This document shows positions 1 to 5,188 of a stretch of 7,970 bases of DNA, piece by piece (within the stretch, counting starts at the first letter, position 1; each line of letters opens with the position of its first letter). This stretch comes from an uncultured Candidatus Saccharibacteria bacterium (GTDB taxonomy: Bacteria; Patescibacteriota; Saccharimonadia; Saccharimonadales; Saccharimonadaceae). The translations under genes and the position numbers were made by a program. The DNA lies in the NCBI GenBank assembly GCA_948571325.1, contig CAOZKB010000041.1:1-7970 (forward strand). The letters run 5' to 3'. The notes beneath the pieces were generated by a model. The model was given only the letters and a program-made list of their open reading frames with translations. It did not search any database and was not told the origin of the DNA.

Positions 1-47
1 CAATAAAAATATCCCTAGATCCTGCAAGGCTAGGGATATTTTTATTG
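1..47. terminator. Perfect 18-bp hairpin, bidirectional intrinsic terminator
   Basis: Bases 1-18 and 30-47 are exact reverse complements around an 11-nt loop. The inner stem is CCCTAG/CTAGGG and the outer stem is A/T only. An A-rich left arm and a T-rich right arm are typical of a terminator that works in both directions. It probably ends a gene lying to the left of the window. From 48 to 135 I see no supportable gene. Confidence 0.75.
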
Positions 48-135
48 ATTGCGTTGGTTCTATAAGTAGAGATTGGCGACCAAATGACGACTTGGGCATC
101 CGCGGCGACTTTCTGAAAAATGTTGCATTTTGGTA

Positions 136-164
136 TTGTATAATTTTTGAAAATCAGGTATAAT
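136..164 (+). promoter_or_regulatory. Sigma70-type promoter for the DUF3850 gene
   Basis: TTGTAT (136-141), a 17-bp spacer and a consensus TATAAT (159-164). Transcription would start near 171, giving an 88-nt leader before the ATG at 259. A second TATAAT at 139-144 has no credible -35 partner. Confidence 0.6.
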
Positions 165-241
165 GGATATATCAATAAGTGATTTTTAACTTTTTACTTA
201 ATAGGGGGTCGTTATCGTTTCTTATGGTCAAGTGATCTGGC

Positions 242-247
242 AGGAGA
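242..247 (+). promoter_or_regulatory. Ribosome binding site of the DUF3850 gene
   Basis: AGGAGA lies 11 nt before the ATG at 259. The spacing is slightly long but usable. It supports this start and distinguishes the gene from the apparently leaderless genes in the window. Confidence 0.5.
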
Positions 248-258
248 AGTTTTAGAAG

Positions 259-564
259 ATGCGTGAAATTCATAAAAAGATTAGTCCAGAATATTTTGAA
301 GCAGTGACGTCGGGAGAAAAGACTTTTGAATGGCGTGTGAATGATTTTGAATGTGAGCCGGGTGATGTTTTGGTATTGGAAGAATGGGAATATGATAATG
401 GCCAAAATACGAAAGAGGGTCGACGGCCGACTGGGCGTTCGATACGGAAAAAGGTTGGATATGTAGCGCATACGGCGGATTTCGATTGGCTGGATCGGCC
501 AGACGTAAAAGCGGATTTTGAAAAATACGGAGCGCAGATTATATCGTTATTAGACAAAGAGTAG
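259..564 (+). CDS. DUF3850 (ASCH/PUA-like) small protein
   Basis: This 101-residue protein fits the DUF3850 family, whose fold is related to the ASCH/PUA-like RNA-binding superfamily. The family signature is visible in order: PEYFEAVTSGEKTFEWRVND (residues 10-29), the GDVLVLEEW strand (35-43), then a TGR turn (58-60) and RKKVGYV (63-69). The length is typical of a single stand-alone domain. Related domains bind RNA or modified nucleotides, but the substrate here is unknown. The gene has its own promoter (136-164), an 88-nt leader and an SD-like AGGAGA at 242-247, so it is not in an operon with its neighbour. Its stop at 562-564 lies only 3 bp from the convergent YolD stop. The family call is confident; the biochemical role is not. 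Confidence 0.8.
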   Translation: MREIHKKISPEYFEAVTSGEKTFEWRVNDFECEPGDVLVLEEWEYDNGQNTKEGRRPTGRSIRKKVGYVAHTADFDWLDRPDVKADFEKYGAQIISLLDKE

Positions 565-584
565 AAATTATTGTAATTTGTCTA
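551..584. repeat. Inverted repeat at a convergent gene junction
   Basis: TAGACAAA (551-558) and TTTGTCTA (577-584) are exact reverse complements separated by 18 nt, and they span both stop codons of the convergent DUF3850 and YolD genes. It could be a weak shared terminator, but it lacks a GC-rich stem and a long U-tract. Confidence 0.35.
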
Positions 585-825
585 GCTTGATAATGATTTC
601 GCGATCAAGGTCAACCTTCGTGGCGGCGAGTTGTTCGTCGGTAGAGATAATGTCTTTATGTCCGACTAATGCAGCATAGGGTGCGAACTGGGCGGCGCGG
701 GCTTCGATGCTCATGGGATGAGGCGCAGTAGGGCGTCGGCAATTAATAATGCCGGCGTAATCTTCGATTTGGCGTTGTGGAGTTTTAGGATGATAATTAG
801 TGAGACTGGCGGTATTAGTGCTCAT
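568..825 (-). CDS. YolD-like protein, partner of the Y-family polymerase
   Basis: An 85-residue protein matching the YolD-like family. The conserved core is MSIEARAAQFAPYAALVGH (residues 38-56), closely like the RAAQFAPFAAL segment of Firmicutes members. YolD-like genes in Bacillota commonly sit beside UvrX/YqjW-type Y polymerases and are part of DNA-damage responses; their molecular role is poorly defined. Here the polymerase is two genes upstream on the same strand, which supports the assignment. The start ATG overlaps the upstream TGA as ATGA (822-825), so translation is probably coupled to the transglutaminase-like gene. No separate promoter is visible. The N-terminal 30 residues are polar and unlike the core. 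It ends 3 bp from the convergent DUF3850 gene. Confidence 0.78.
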   Translation of the reverse strand: MSTNTASLTNYHPKTPQRQIEDYAGIINCRRPTAPHPMSIEARAAQFAPYAALVGHKDIISTDEQLAATKVDLDREIIIKLDKLQ

Positions 826-1409
826 TGGATTTGATGACTCTGATTAATATGGTTGCGCATTTCGTAGCCGTTGATATGGTAGGGCGGTTGTTTATATTCA
901 TAAATATGAATATTAGCATGGTTGATTGAGTCGGGGAGGAGCTGAAAATATTGTTGGTAGTTAATGATTTTTTGTACGGCATCCTGTAGGAGATCTTGGC
1001 GGGTTGAGTAATGATGAATACCGTGGCAATTGAGTGACGGATAACTATGAAACATTGGTTCAAACCAGTGAAATTGATTGCTTTGTTTATAGGTGATGAT
1101 AGTATGGGATGGGCAGCCAGCGTGATCGTCGTAAAAAATATAGTAGGTAGCAATTGGGAGATTTGTCATAGTCTGGAACCAACAACGACAAAGTTCGGTA
1201 ATATCCCAACAGTTGCCGGTTTTGCTATTTAAAAGTTCGGTGGGCGATTGGAGATAATAACTTTCGGCGTCGTTTGTGCCGGTGTGGAGTTGATGATTTT
1301 GATTCATCCAGCCGTAGGCGAAGTTTTGGCTAACAAAATTAAAAAAGTCTTCAATAGTATTGAGGTGGAGGGACTGGAAAAGTCGTAGATAATTTGTAGT
1401 GCAAGTCAT
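822..1409 (-). CDS. Transglutaminase-like cysteine protein in the polymerase module
   Basis: A 195-residue protein of the transglutaminase-like (papain-fold) superfamily. The pattern TGNCWDITELCRCWF (64-78) places the nucleophile at Cys67. SHT (101-103) gives His102, and HWFEPMF (114-120) supplies an acidic residue, Glu117, near the third triad position. An upstream YGWM (32-35) and a following GIHHYS segment (130-135) also match small bacterial transglutaminase-domain proteins. There is no signal peptide or membrane segment, so it should act in the cytoplasm as a protease, amidase or crosslinker; the substrate is unknown. It begins 98 bp after the polymerase stop and has its own -10 (TAAAAT, 1422-1417) only 7 nt before ATG, with no SD. 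It overlaps yolD by ATGA. Its position between polymerase and YolD genes is unusual. The superfamily call is firm; the activity is inferred. Confidence 0.72.
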   Translation of the reverse strand: MTCTTNYLRLFQSLHLNTIEDFFNFVSQNFAYGWMNQNHQLHTGTNDAESYYLQSPTELLNSKTGNCWDITELCRCWFQTMTNLPIATYYIFYDDHAGCPSHTIITYKQSNQFHWFEPMFHSYPSLNCHGIHHYSTRQDLLQDAVQKIINYQQYFQLLPDSINHANIHIYEYKQPPYHINGYEMRNHINQSHQIQ

Positions 1410-1416
1410 TGTGTTT

Positions 1417-1422
1417 ATTTTA
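1417..1422 (-). promoter_or_regulatory. -10 box 7 nt before the transglutaminase-like start
   Basis: On the minus strand TAAAAT (1422-1417) is followed by seven bases and then the ATG at 1409. No Shine-Dalgarno is present. Transcription would begin at or next to the start codon, giving a leaderless or nearly leaderless mRNA for this gene and yolD. No convincing -35 is visible. Confidence 0.5.
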
Positions 1423-1440
1423 GCATAATTTTGTTGAGAC

Positions 1441-1503
1441 GGAGTATGTTTTATAGTATCAAAAGTATGATTGTGATGGCTTGAAGTATGATTTTTTTTT
1501 TGG
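1441..1503. repeat. Three 21-bp imperfect tandem repeats downstream of the polymerase
   Basis: Units are 1441-1461, 1462-1482 and 1483-1503. The shared core is RAGTATG(A/T)TT, with core starts at 1443, 1464 and 1485, exactly 21 nt apart; the rest of each unit is variable. The third unit contains a run of ten T (1492-1501). The same repeat family with the same period occurs inside the polymerase gene at 1955-2017. GGAGTATGTTTT is shared exactly between the two arrays. The array lies between the polymerase stop and the promoter of the next gene. Confidence 0.7.
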
Positions 1504-1507
1504 CGCT

Positions 1508-3049
1508 TTAGGCGCGGTGACCGCCGATTTGGTGATGGCGAGAACGGGCGGTGGCGCCATCTTCGAAATTTGTGCCACGCAGAATAGCATTTTTGCCGTA
1601 GCGGTCGCGAATTTTGAGGATGGCTTTTTGAACGCTATTTTCGCGACACAAGTTGGTAAGTTCTTGGGATTTTTGCTGTTCAAGGGCGGCGTAATTGGTG
1701 AAAAAATCGGTTTGTAGGGGAGCGGACGTAGGATTTTCGGCGATGACGTCTTCGCAAAGATTAGCATCGATTAGGTCATTAGCGCAAACGCTGACTTTGC
1801 GGATAGTGAAATTGGGACTAACGTGTTGATCATAAAATTTAAGGAAGCCATCGGTGATCAACTTGGTGGAATTGGTTTGATATTTGAGTCGGATAGTTCC
1901 CTGCAACGGCTTAGGTACACGGCGCCCGTAGTGGTCGGTGACGGTTTTTGGATCGGGAGTATGATTCGTAGTACCGGAGGTATGATTTTCTGGGCTGGGA
2001 GTATGTTTTTGCGGAGCGTAGTCGATTGTGAGAACGAGATGATTAGTGAGGTAATTTTTGCGGACGAGATCGAGCGAGAGGCTTTCGGCCATTTCGCGGA
2101 CGATAATGCGAGCTTTGTCTGTATTATATGGGCAGGATAAAACTTGGCCAGAACTAAGACTTTTGGTGCTGGGCTGATGATGTTTAGCGTCGGTAATATT
2201 GACGCATTCATATCCCCAAGCGTGGTCGATCAGTAGTTCGGCATTGACGCCAAAAAGTTGGTAGAGTAAGCGGGGGTTTTCGAGTGAGCAACGAGCGACG
2301 TCGCCCATTGTGTAAATTCCCCGTCCGGCGAGGCGTTTGGCATAACCGCGTCCGATACGCCAAAAATCGGTAATGGGTGCGTGCGCCCAAAGTTGAGTAC
2401 GGAAACTTTGTTCATCGAGTTCGGCAATGCGAACGCCAGCGGAATTAGGCGCGGTGTGTTTGGCGAGGATGTCCATAGCAACTTTGGCTAGGAATAAGTT
2501 AGTGCCGATACCGGCAGTGGCGGTAATGCTGGTATTTTGGTAAACATCGCTAATCATTTTGGTAACAAATTCGGCCGGGGTGGTTTTGGTATATTTGAGA
2601 TAACTAGTGAGTTCGCAAAAAACTTCGTCAATGGAATAGGCAAAAATATCTTCGGGCGCGACGTGGCGGAGATAAGTATTGTAAATTTTGGAACTATAGT
2701 CGAGATAATATTGCATGCGGGGAGTAGCAATGATAAAATCGAGCGCGAGGTTGGGGTTCTGCGCGAGTTCGGTGGCATCAGTAGATTTGCCGAGAAGGAT
2801 GCCGAGTGGGGAGTTTTGACGACGTTGATAATTGATTTCTTTGACTTTTTGGTTGACTTCGAAGAGACGGGCGCGGCCCGGTAAGCCGTAGGCTTTGAGT
2901 GACGGAGATATCGCTAAGCAGATAGTCTTGTCGGTACGTGAAGCGTCAGCCACGACGAGGTGCGTGGTCAGCGGGTCGCGCCCGCGCTCATTACATTCGA
3001 CCGAGGCATAAAATGACTTAAGATCAATAGCGGTGAAAACCTGTGACAT
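1508..3049 (-). CDS. Y-family DNA polymerase, UvrX/YqjW-type UmuC homologue
   Basis: A 513-residue translesion DNA polymerase. The palm begins with AIDLKSFYASVEC (7-19; Asp9 is catalytic). The second site is YSIDEVF (138-144; Asp141, Glu142). TAGIGTNLFLAKVAMD (178-193) is the conserved palm helix. Helix-hairpin-helix thumb residues lie around 225-255. KSLSSGQVLSCPY (296-308) leads into the little finger. QTDFF (446-450) resembles a beta-clamp binding motif. The C-terminus GKNAILRGT...QIGGHRA matches UvrX-type enzymes that pair with YolD. It is longer than the usual 410-430 residues, partly because of a low-complexity insert near 345-375 with His-Thr heptapeptide repeats. All catalytic acidic residues are present. 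The start ATG is 6 nt after a TAAAAT box and lacks an SD, so the message may be leaderless. The role is bypass of damaged template, with mutagenesis. Confidence 0.93.
   Translation of the reverse strand: MSQVFTAIDLKSFYASVECNERGRDPLTTHLVVADASRTDKTICLAISPSLKAYGLPGRARLFEVNQKVKEINYQRRQNSPLGILLGKSTDATELAQNPNLALDFIIATPRMQYYLDYSSKIYNTYLRHVAPEDIFAYSIDEVFCELTSYLKYTKTTPAEFVTKMISDVYQNTSITATAGIGTNLFLAKVAMDILAKHTAPNSAGVRIAELDEQSFRTQLWAHAPITDFWRIGRGYAKRLAGRGIYTMGDVARCSLENPRLLYQLFGVNAELLIDHAWGYECVNITDAKHHQPSTKSLSSGQVLSCPYNTDKARIIVREMAESLSLDLVRKNYLTNHLVLTIDYAPQKHTPSPENHTSGTTNHTPDPKTVTDHYGRRVPKPLQGTIRLKYQTNSTKLITDGFLKFYDQHVSPNFTIRKVSVCANDLIDANLCEDVIAENPTSAPLQTDFFTNYAALEQQKSQELTNLCRENSVQKAILKIRDRYGKNAILRGTNFEDGATARSRHHQIGGHRA
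1955..2017. repeat. Three in-frame 21-bp repeats inside the polymerase gene
   Basis: Units 1955-1975, 1976-1996 and 1997-2017 share the core GGRRGTATG(A/T)TT followed by variable bases. Read on the coding (minus) strand they encode a seven-residue repeat with His-Thr at residues 349-350, 356-357 and 363-364, in a Pro/Thr/Ser/Asn-rich loop of the little-finger domain. The family and the 21-nt period are the same as in the array at 1441-1503. Confidence 0.75.
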
Positions 3050-3055
3050 ATAATT

Positions 3056-3061
3056 ATTTTA
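3056..3061 (-). promoter_or_regulatory. -10 box 6 nt before the polymerase start
   Basis: TAAAAT on the minus strand (3061-3056) is followed by six bases and the ATG at 3049. The upstream bases read CCTCC, the opposite of an SD. This predicts leaderless transcription of the polymerase. The -35 region is not consensus and contains the 10-bp repeats at 3076-3095. Confidence 0.5.
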
Positions 3062-3075
3062 ACAATTTTTGGAGG

Positions 3076-3095
3076 CTATTTTGGTCTATTTTGGT
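3076..3095. repeat. Tandem 10-bp direct repeat upstream of the polymerase promoter
   Basis: CTATTTTGGT occurs twice with no gap (3076-3085, 3086-3095), followed by a partial copy TTTTGG. It sits where the -35 of the polymerase promoter would fall, one helical turn apart, so it could be a regulator binding site. No regulator is known from the window. Confidence 0.5.
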
Positions 3096-3181
3096 TTTTG
3101 GCTCATTTTCGAGTGATTTTTGTTTAATCTTAGTGTTTTAGGCTGTTTTTTGCTAAAAATGTCGAAAATTACTAAAAAGTA

Positions 3182-3210
3182 TTGACTTTTTGAATAAAGT
3201 GTGATACAAT
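3182..3210 (+). promoter_or_regulatory. Strong extended -10 promoter of the kinase-like/DapB-like pair
   Basis: TTGACT (3182-3187), a 17-bp spacer, and TACAAT (3205-3210) preceded by TGA, which makes an extended -10. Transcription should start near 3217 and give a 46-nt leader. It is the best promoter match in the window. Confidence 0.78.
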
Positions 3211-3248
3211 AAAAGGATAGGTACTCTAACATTTCAGAAATATGATAA

Positions 3249-3255
3249 AAGGAGG
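3249..3255 (+). promoter_or_regulatory. Shine-Dalgarno deciding the start at 3263
   Basis: AAGGAGG ends 7 nt before the ATG at 3263. An in-frame ATG at 3242 lies upstream of this site and has no SD of its own, so 3263 is the chosen start. Confidence 0.8.
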
Positions 3256-3262
3256 GATCTTA

Positions 3263-3742
3263 ATGAAATGTATACAAAGTAGAGTATGTACCCTAGAGGA
3301 AATCTTGAAGATGATTCGTGAGGATTTACCTCAGCCGGTTGGTATCGTGCTATTTGGCGCGGATGGGGATTTTAAAAAAGAGGTCTACGCAAAATGTATT
3401 GAGGGGATACCGAATCTCGTCACGAATAATGAAGACGGCTCCCTTTCGTTGCGAATTGTAAGTCGAGCAGTAGGGGCTCGGCAAAGTATACTGGAAGTGA
3501 TGGAAGGATATGCGTCGGCTAATCATAATATGCGACACCAGACCGTGTTGACTTTGAGGAATTTGGGCATAAAGACGGTAGTGGGCATTTATGCCAAGGT
3601 AGAAAAAGAACCTATCAGACCGTTGATGTCCAGCCTGGAGAAAGTCGAGTTCGATAAGCGAGTTGCTGCCATCGAGCAGAGCAATCCGACTGCTGACGGG
3701 CTGGACTACTTCATCGTAGTCGAAGAAGAAAAGGAGGGGTAA
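3263..3742 (+). CDS. P-loop kinase-like protein with degenerate Walker A
   Basis: A 159-residue protein I do not recognise by name. Its layout resembles small polynucleotide-kinase-type P-loop proteins (AAA_33-like). A hydrophobic strand IVLF (28-31) leads to GADGDFKKE (32-40), where a Walker A would read GxxGxGKS/T; Gly32, Gly35 and Lys38 remain, but the third Gly is Phe37 and the Ser/Thr is Lys39. ANHNMRHQTVLTLRNLGIK (86-104) resembles the DATN...R...L...G segment, and SNPTADGLD (140-148) resembles the C-terminal PT-x-EGFD element. It is probably unable to hydrolyse ATP normally, and may bind a nucleotide or act as a structural partner. The promoter and SD are strong. It ends one base before the DapB-like ATG, and its last codons carry that gene's SD, so the two are co-expressed. 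The kinase relationship is my inference and is moderate at best. Confidence 0.6.
   Translation: MKCIQSRVCTLEEILKMIREDLPQPVGIVLFGADGDFKKEVYAKCIEGIPNLVTNNEDGSLSLRIVSRAVGARQSILEVMEGYASANHNMRHQTVLTLRNLGIKTVVGIYAKVEKEPIRPLMSSLEKVEFDKRVAAIEQSNPTADGLDYFIVVEEEKEG
3731..3737 (+). promoter_or_regulatory. Shine-Dalgarno of the DapB-like gene inside the upstream gene
   Basis: AAGGAGG overlaps the last codons of the kinase-like gene and ends 6 nt before ATG 3744. Together with the 1-nt intergenic distance it indicates co-translation of the pair. Confidence 0.75.
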
Positions 3743-3743
3743 G

Positions 3744-4514
3744 ATGGAGACTACAAGGATTCTTTGGAGCGGATTGACTGGAAGAACTGGATTCGAAGCG
3801 GTCAAAGCGGCTCAAGATATGGCTGATGCGGATATTGTGATGGGGCTATCTCGCAGAGATATGAGTGGCATTATTGATATCAATGGTGAGAAGTTTGAGG
3901 GTGTGAACTGGGCTAAGTATGAGGCTGGTATGTTTGGGCTATACGGTTTGGTTGAGTTGACAAAGCAAGCCGAAATCGATGTCATTGTTGATTTCTCACG
4001 CCCCGATGTGTTCGACAAAGTATTAGAACTGGCTATTCGTACGAATAAGCCACTCATCAGTGGCACATCTGGTCTATCGAATCGGCAAATGGCATCACTC
4101 TACGATGCGACCAATCGCATCCCCATCTTCCGTGGCGGTAATTTCCGTTTTAAGGTGAAGAAGTTCATTGATGAAGCAGTAAAACTGGCGATGACTACGC
4201 CTGGCAACCTAACCCTCTACGAGAACTTCTATAAGGGGAAAAGCCTGCCCAGCGAAACATCCAAAGTAATACAAAGACGGATTATCGAGGCAACAGGTAA
4301 AAACATTGGGATCAGTTCATCTGCTACGCTCGGTAGGATGAATCTGGTTTGCGACTGGAGAATTGGCGACTTACATTGTCGGACTGTAGGCTTTGACGAA
4401 CTGGCACATGATGTGCTGGAAATTGCCAAAGTGATGAAGAAAAAGCCCGTCAAAAAAGGCGAACTCTACGACCTTGATGAACTCTGGGATGACCTCGTAT
4501 CGTGGGTACTCTGA
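3744..4514 (+). CDS. DapB-family reductase-like protein lacking the catalytic histidines
   Basis: A 256-residue protein with the architecture of 4-hydroxy-tetrahydrodipicolinate reductase (DapB), which normally makes tetrahydrodipicolinate for lysine and diaminopimelate. The N-terminal dinucleotide motif GLTGRTG (10-16) corresponds to GxxGRMG. VIVDFSRPDVF (80-90), KPLISGTSGLS (102-112) and FRGGNFRFKVKKF (129-141) follow the family order. The active-site block should read E-x-HH-x-x-K-x-D-x-PSGT; here it is ENFYKGKSLPSET (160-172). The His pair is Phe/Tyr or Asn/Phe depending on alignment, and Gly of SGT is Glu171. Lys166 may match the substrate lysine. NAD(P) binding is likely retained, but normal reductase activity is doubtful. 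No other lysine gene is nearby. It is the second gene of the pair and is followed by a terminator. Base skew changes near 3960 inside the gene. Confidence 0.75.
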   Translation: METTRILWSGLTGRTGFEAVKAAQDMADADIVMGLSRRDMSGIIDINGEKFEGVNWAKYEAGMFGLYGLVELTKQAEIDVIVDFSRPDVFDKVLELAIRTNKPLISGTSGLSNRQMASLYDATNRIPIFRGGNFRFKVKKFIDEAVKLAMTTPGNLTLYENFYKGKSLPSETSKVIQRRIIEATGKNIGISSSATLGRMNLVCDWRIGDLHCRTVGFDELAHDVLEIAKVMKKKPVKKGELYDLDELWDDLVSWVL

Positions 4515-4528
4515 TGTTCAAGCTTAAT

Positions 4529-4562
4529 ACCCTCGCTGGGAAACTGGCGAGGGTTATTTTTT
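4529..4562 (+). terminator. Intrinsic terminator after the DapB-like gene
   Basis: ACCCTCGC (4529-4536) pairs exactly with GCGAGGGT (4547-4554) around a 10-nt loop. TTA and then six T (4557-4562) follow. It lies 15 nt after the TGA stop and closes the kinase-like/DapB-like unit. Confidence 0.88.
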
Positions 4563-4594
4563 ACCTTTGTATCGACAGTATAATTGAGCGGAGC

Positions 4595-4624
4595 GTGATA
4601 GCAGATGGTAAGATATGGTAAAAT
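4595..4624 (+). promoter_or_regulatory. Promoter of the Nudix gene, probably leaderless
   Basis: GTGATA (4595-4600, 4 of 6 to TTGACA), an 18-bp spacer and TAAAAT (4619-4624). Only six bases separate the -10 from the ATG at 4631, so transcription should start at the start codon. The AGG at 4627-4629 is too close to ATG to act as an SD. Confidence 0.5.
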
Positions 4625-4630
4625 GTAGGT

Positions 4631-5188
4631 ATGGAAAGTTATGTTTTGCATTTGAATGAGCGGCCGCAAAATGATGAATTTCGGCGGGTGCATGCAATTT
4701 TGGTGATGCCGGACGGGCGTGTGTTGTTGCGCTATAAAAATGGTGACCCGCGGATAACTGGTGGGCGTATTGACGCAGGTGATTTAGATTTGGCGGCGAC
4801 TTTGCGACGCGAGGTGCGAGAAGAAATTAATTGTGAAATTGATCGGTGTGACTATTTGGGCTATCTTGAGGCGGCGTGTGAAGCTACTAAGGGCGAGCAC
4901 GAGAATTGGGCGCGGATGGTGGCACGCGTGAGTAAAATTGGCGCACCGCAGCCGGATCCAGACCGTGAGAATAATTGGATTTATGGGCGAGAATTAGTGA
5001 CGCCGGAAGTGGCAAGAGAAAAATTGACGAATTCGGCACCGGTTGGTAATACGGCGGAATTAGTGGATTTAGCATTGACAGTGGCGCAGGAAAAAGGTTA
5101 TTTTACGGAAGAAATTTCGCAGCAAAACGAAATGTTGAATCCGGAGACTGTGGATGGAGAGGCTGTGAAGAATGATGCTAATTTTTAA
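4631..5188 (+). CDS. Nudix hydrolase
   Basis: A 185-residue Nudix-superfamily pyrophosphohydrolase. The strand VHAILVMPDGRVLL (20-33) precedes the Nudix region: GGRIDAG (44-50) and RREVREEI (59-66), which supplies the metal-binding glutamates Glu61, Glu64 and Glu65. The box is not canonical: the Glu expected after GxxxxxG is Asp51, with one extra residue before the RE helix, and the final Gly is Asn67. The domain appears to end near residue 155; the last 30 residues are a polar acidic tail. The substrate cannot be read from sequence; a nucleoside diphosphate derivative or damaged nucleotide is typical. The gene has its own promoter with -10 six bases before ATG and no SD. Its last four bases overlap the convergent DUF1653 gene. 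The family call is secure, the specificity unknown. Confidence 0.85.
   Translation: MESYVLHLNERPQNDEFRRVHAILVMPDGRVLLRYKNGDPRITGGRIDAGDLDLAATLRREVREEINCEIDRCDYLGYLEAACEATKGEHENWARMVARVSKIGAPQPDPDRENNWIYGRELVTPEVAREKLTNSAPVGNTAELVDLALTVAQEKGYFTEEISQQNEMLNPETVDGEAVKNDANF

Noticed and set aside
1..99. Minus-strand frame from an ATG at 99, open to the left edge
   Set aside because: It reads straight through the perfect 18-bp terminator hairpin, has no recognisable motif and no ribosome site.
172..557. Minus-strand open frames opposite the DUF3850 gene
   Set aside because: They are antisense to a clear family match, and their composition is Phe/Ser/Pro-rich as expected for a shadow frame.
822..824. 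TGA read as glycine (recoded genome)
   Set aside because: TGA ends the transglutaminase-like gene in an ATGA overlap and the DapB-like gene just before a terminator, so the standard code fits.
1502..1516. GCGC-loop-GCGC hairpin next to a T10 run as a terminator
   Set aside because: The stem is only 4 bp and, for the minus-strand polymerase, the tract after the stem is A, not U. For the plus strand the T run comes before the stem.
1481..1717. Plus-strand frame over the 3' end of the polymerase gene
   Set aside because: It is antisense to the conserved polymerase C-terminus, and its apparent Ala/Phe/Gly-rich protein is a codon shadow.
1441..2017. 21-bp repeats as a CRISPR array
   Set aside because: The conserved core is only about 10 bp, the variable part is about 10 bp, one array is coding, and no cas gene is present.
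3242..3262. Upstream ATG at 3242 as start of the kinase-like gene
   Set aside because: The AAGGAGG site lies inside this extension and is ideally spaced for the ATG at 3263.
3350..3805. Minus-strand 151-codon frame opposite the kinase-like gene
   Set aside because: It overlaps a gene with strong promoter and SD signals and shows no family motif.
4579..4584. TATAAT as the Nudix promoter
   Set aside because: No -35 at 16-18 bp and no function for the resulting 40-nt leader without an SD. The TAAAAT at 4619-4624 fits the local pattern better, although a second start cannot be excluded.
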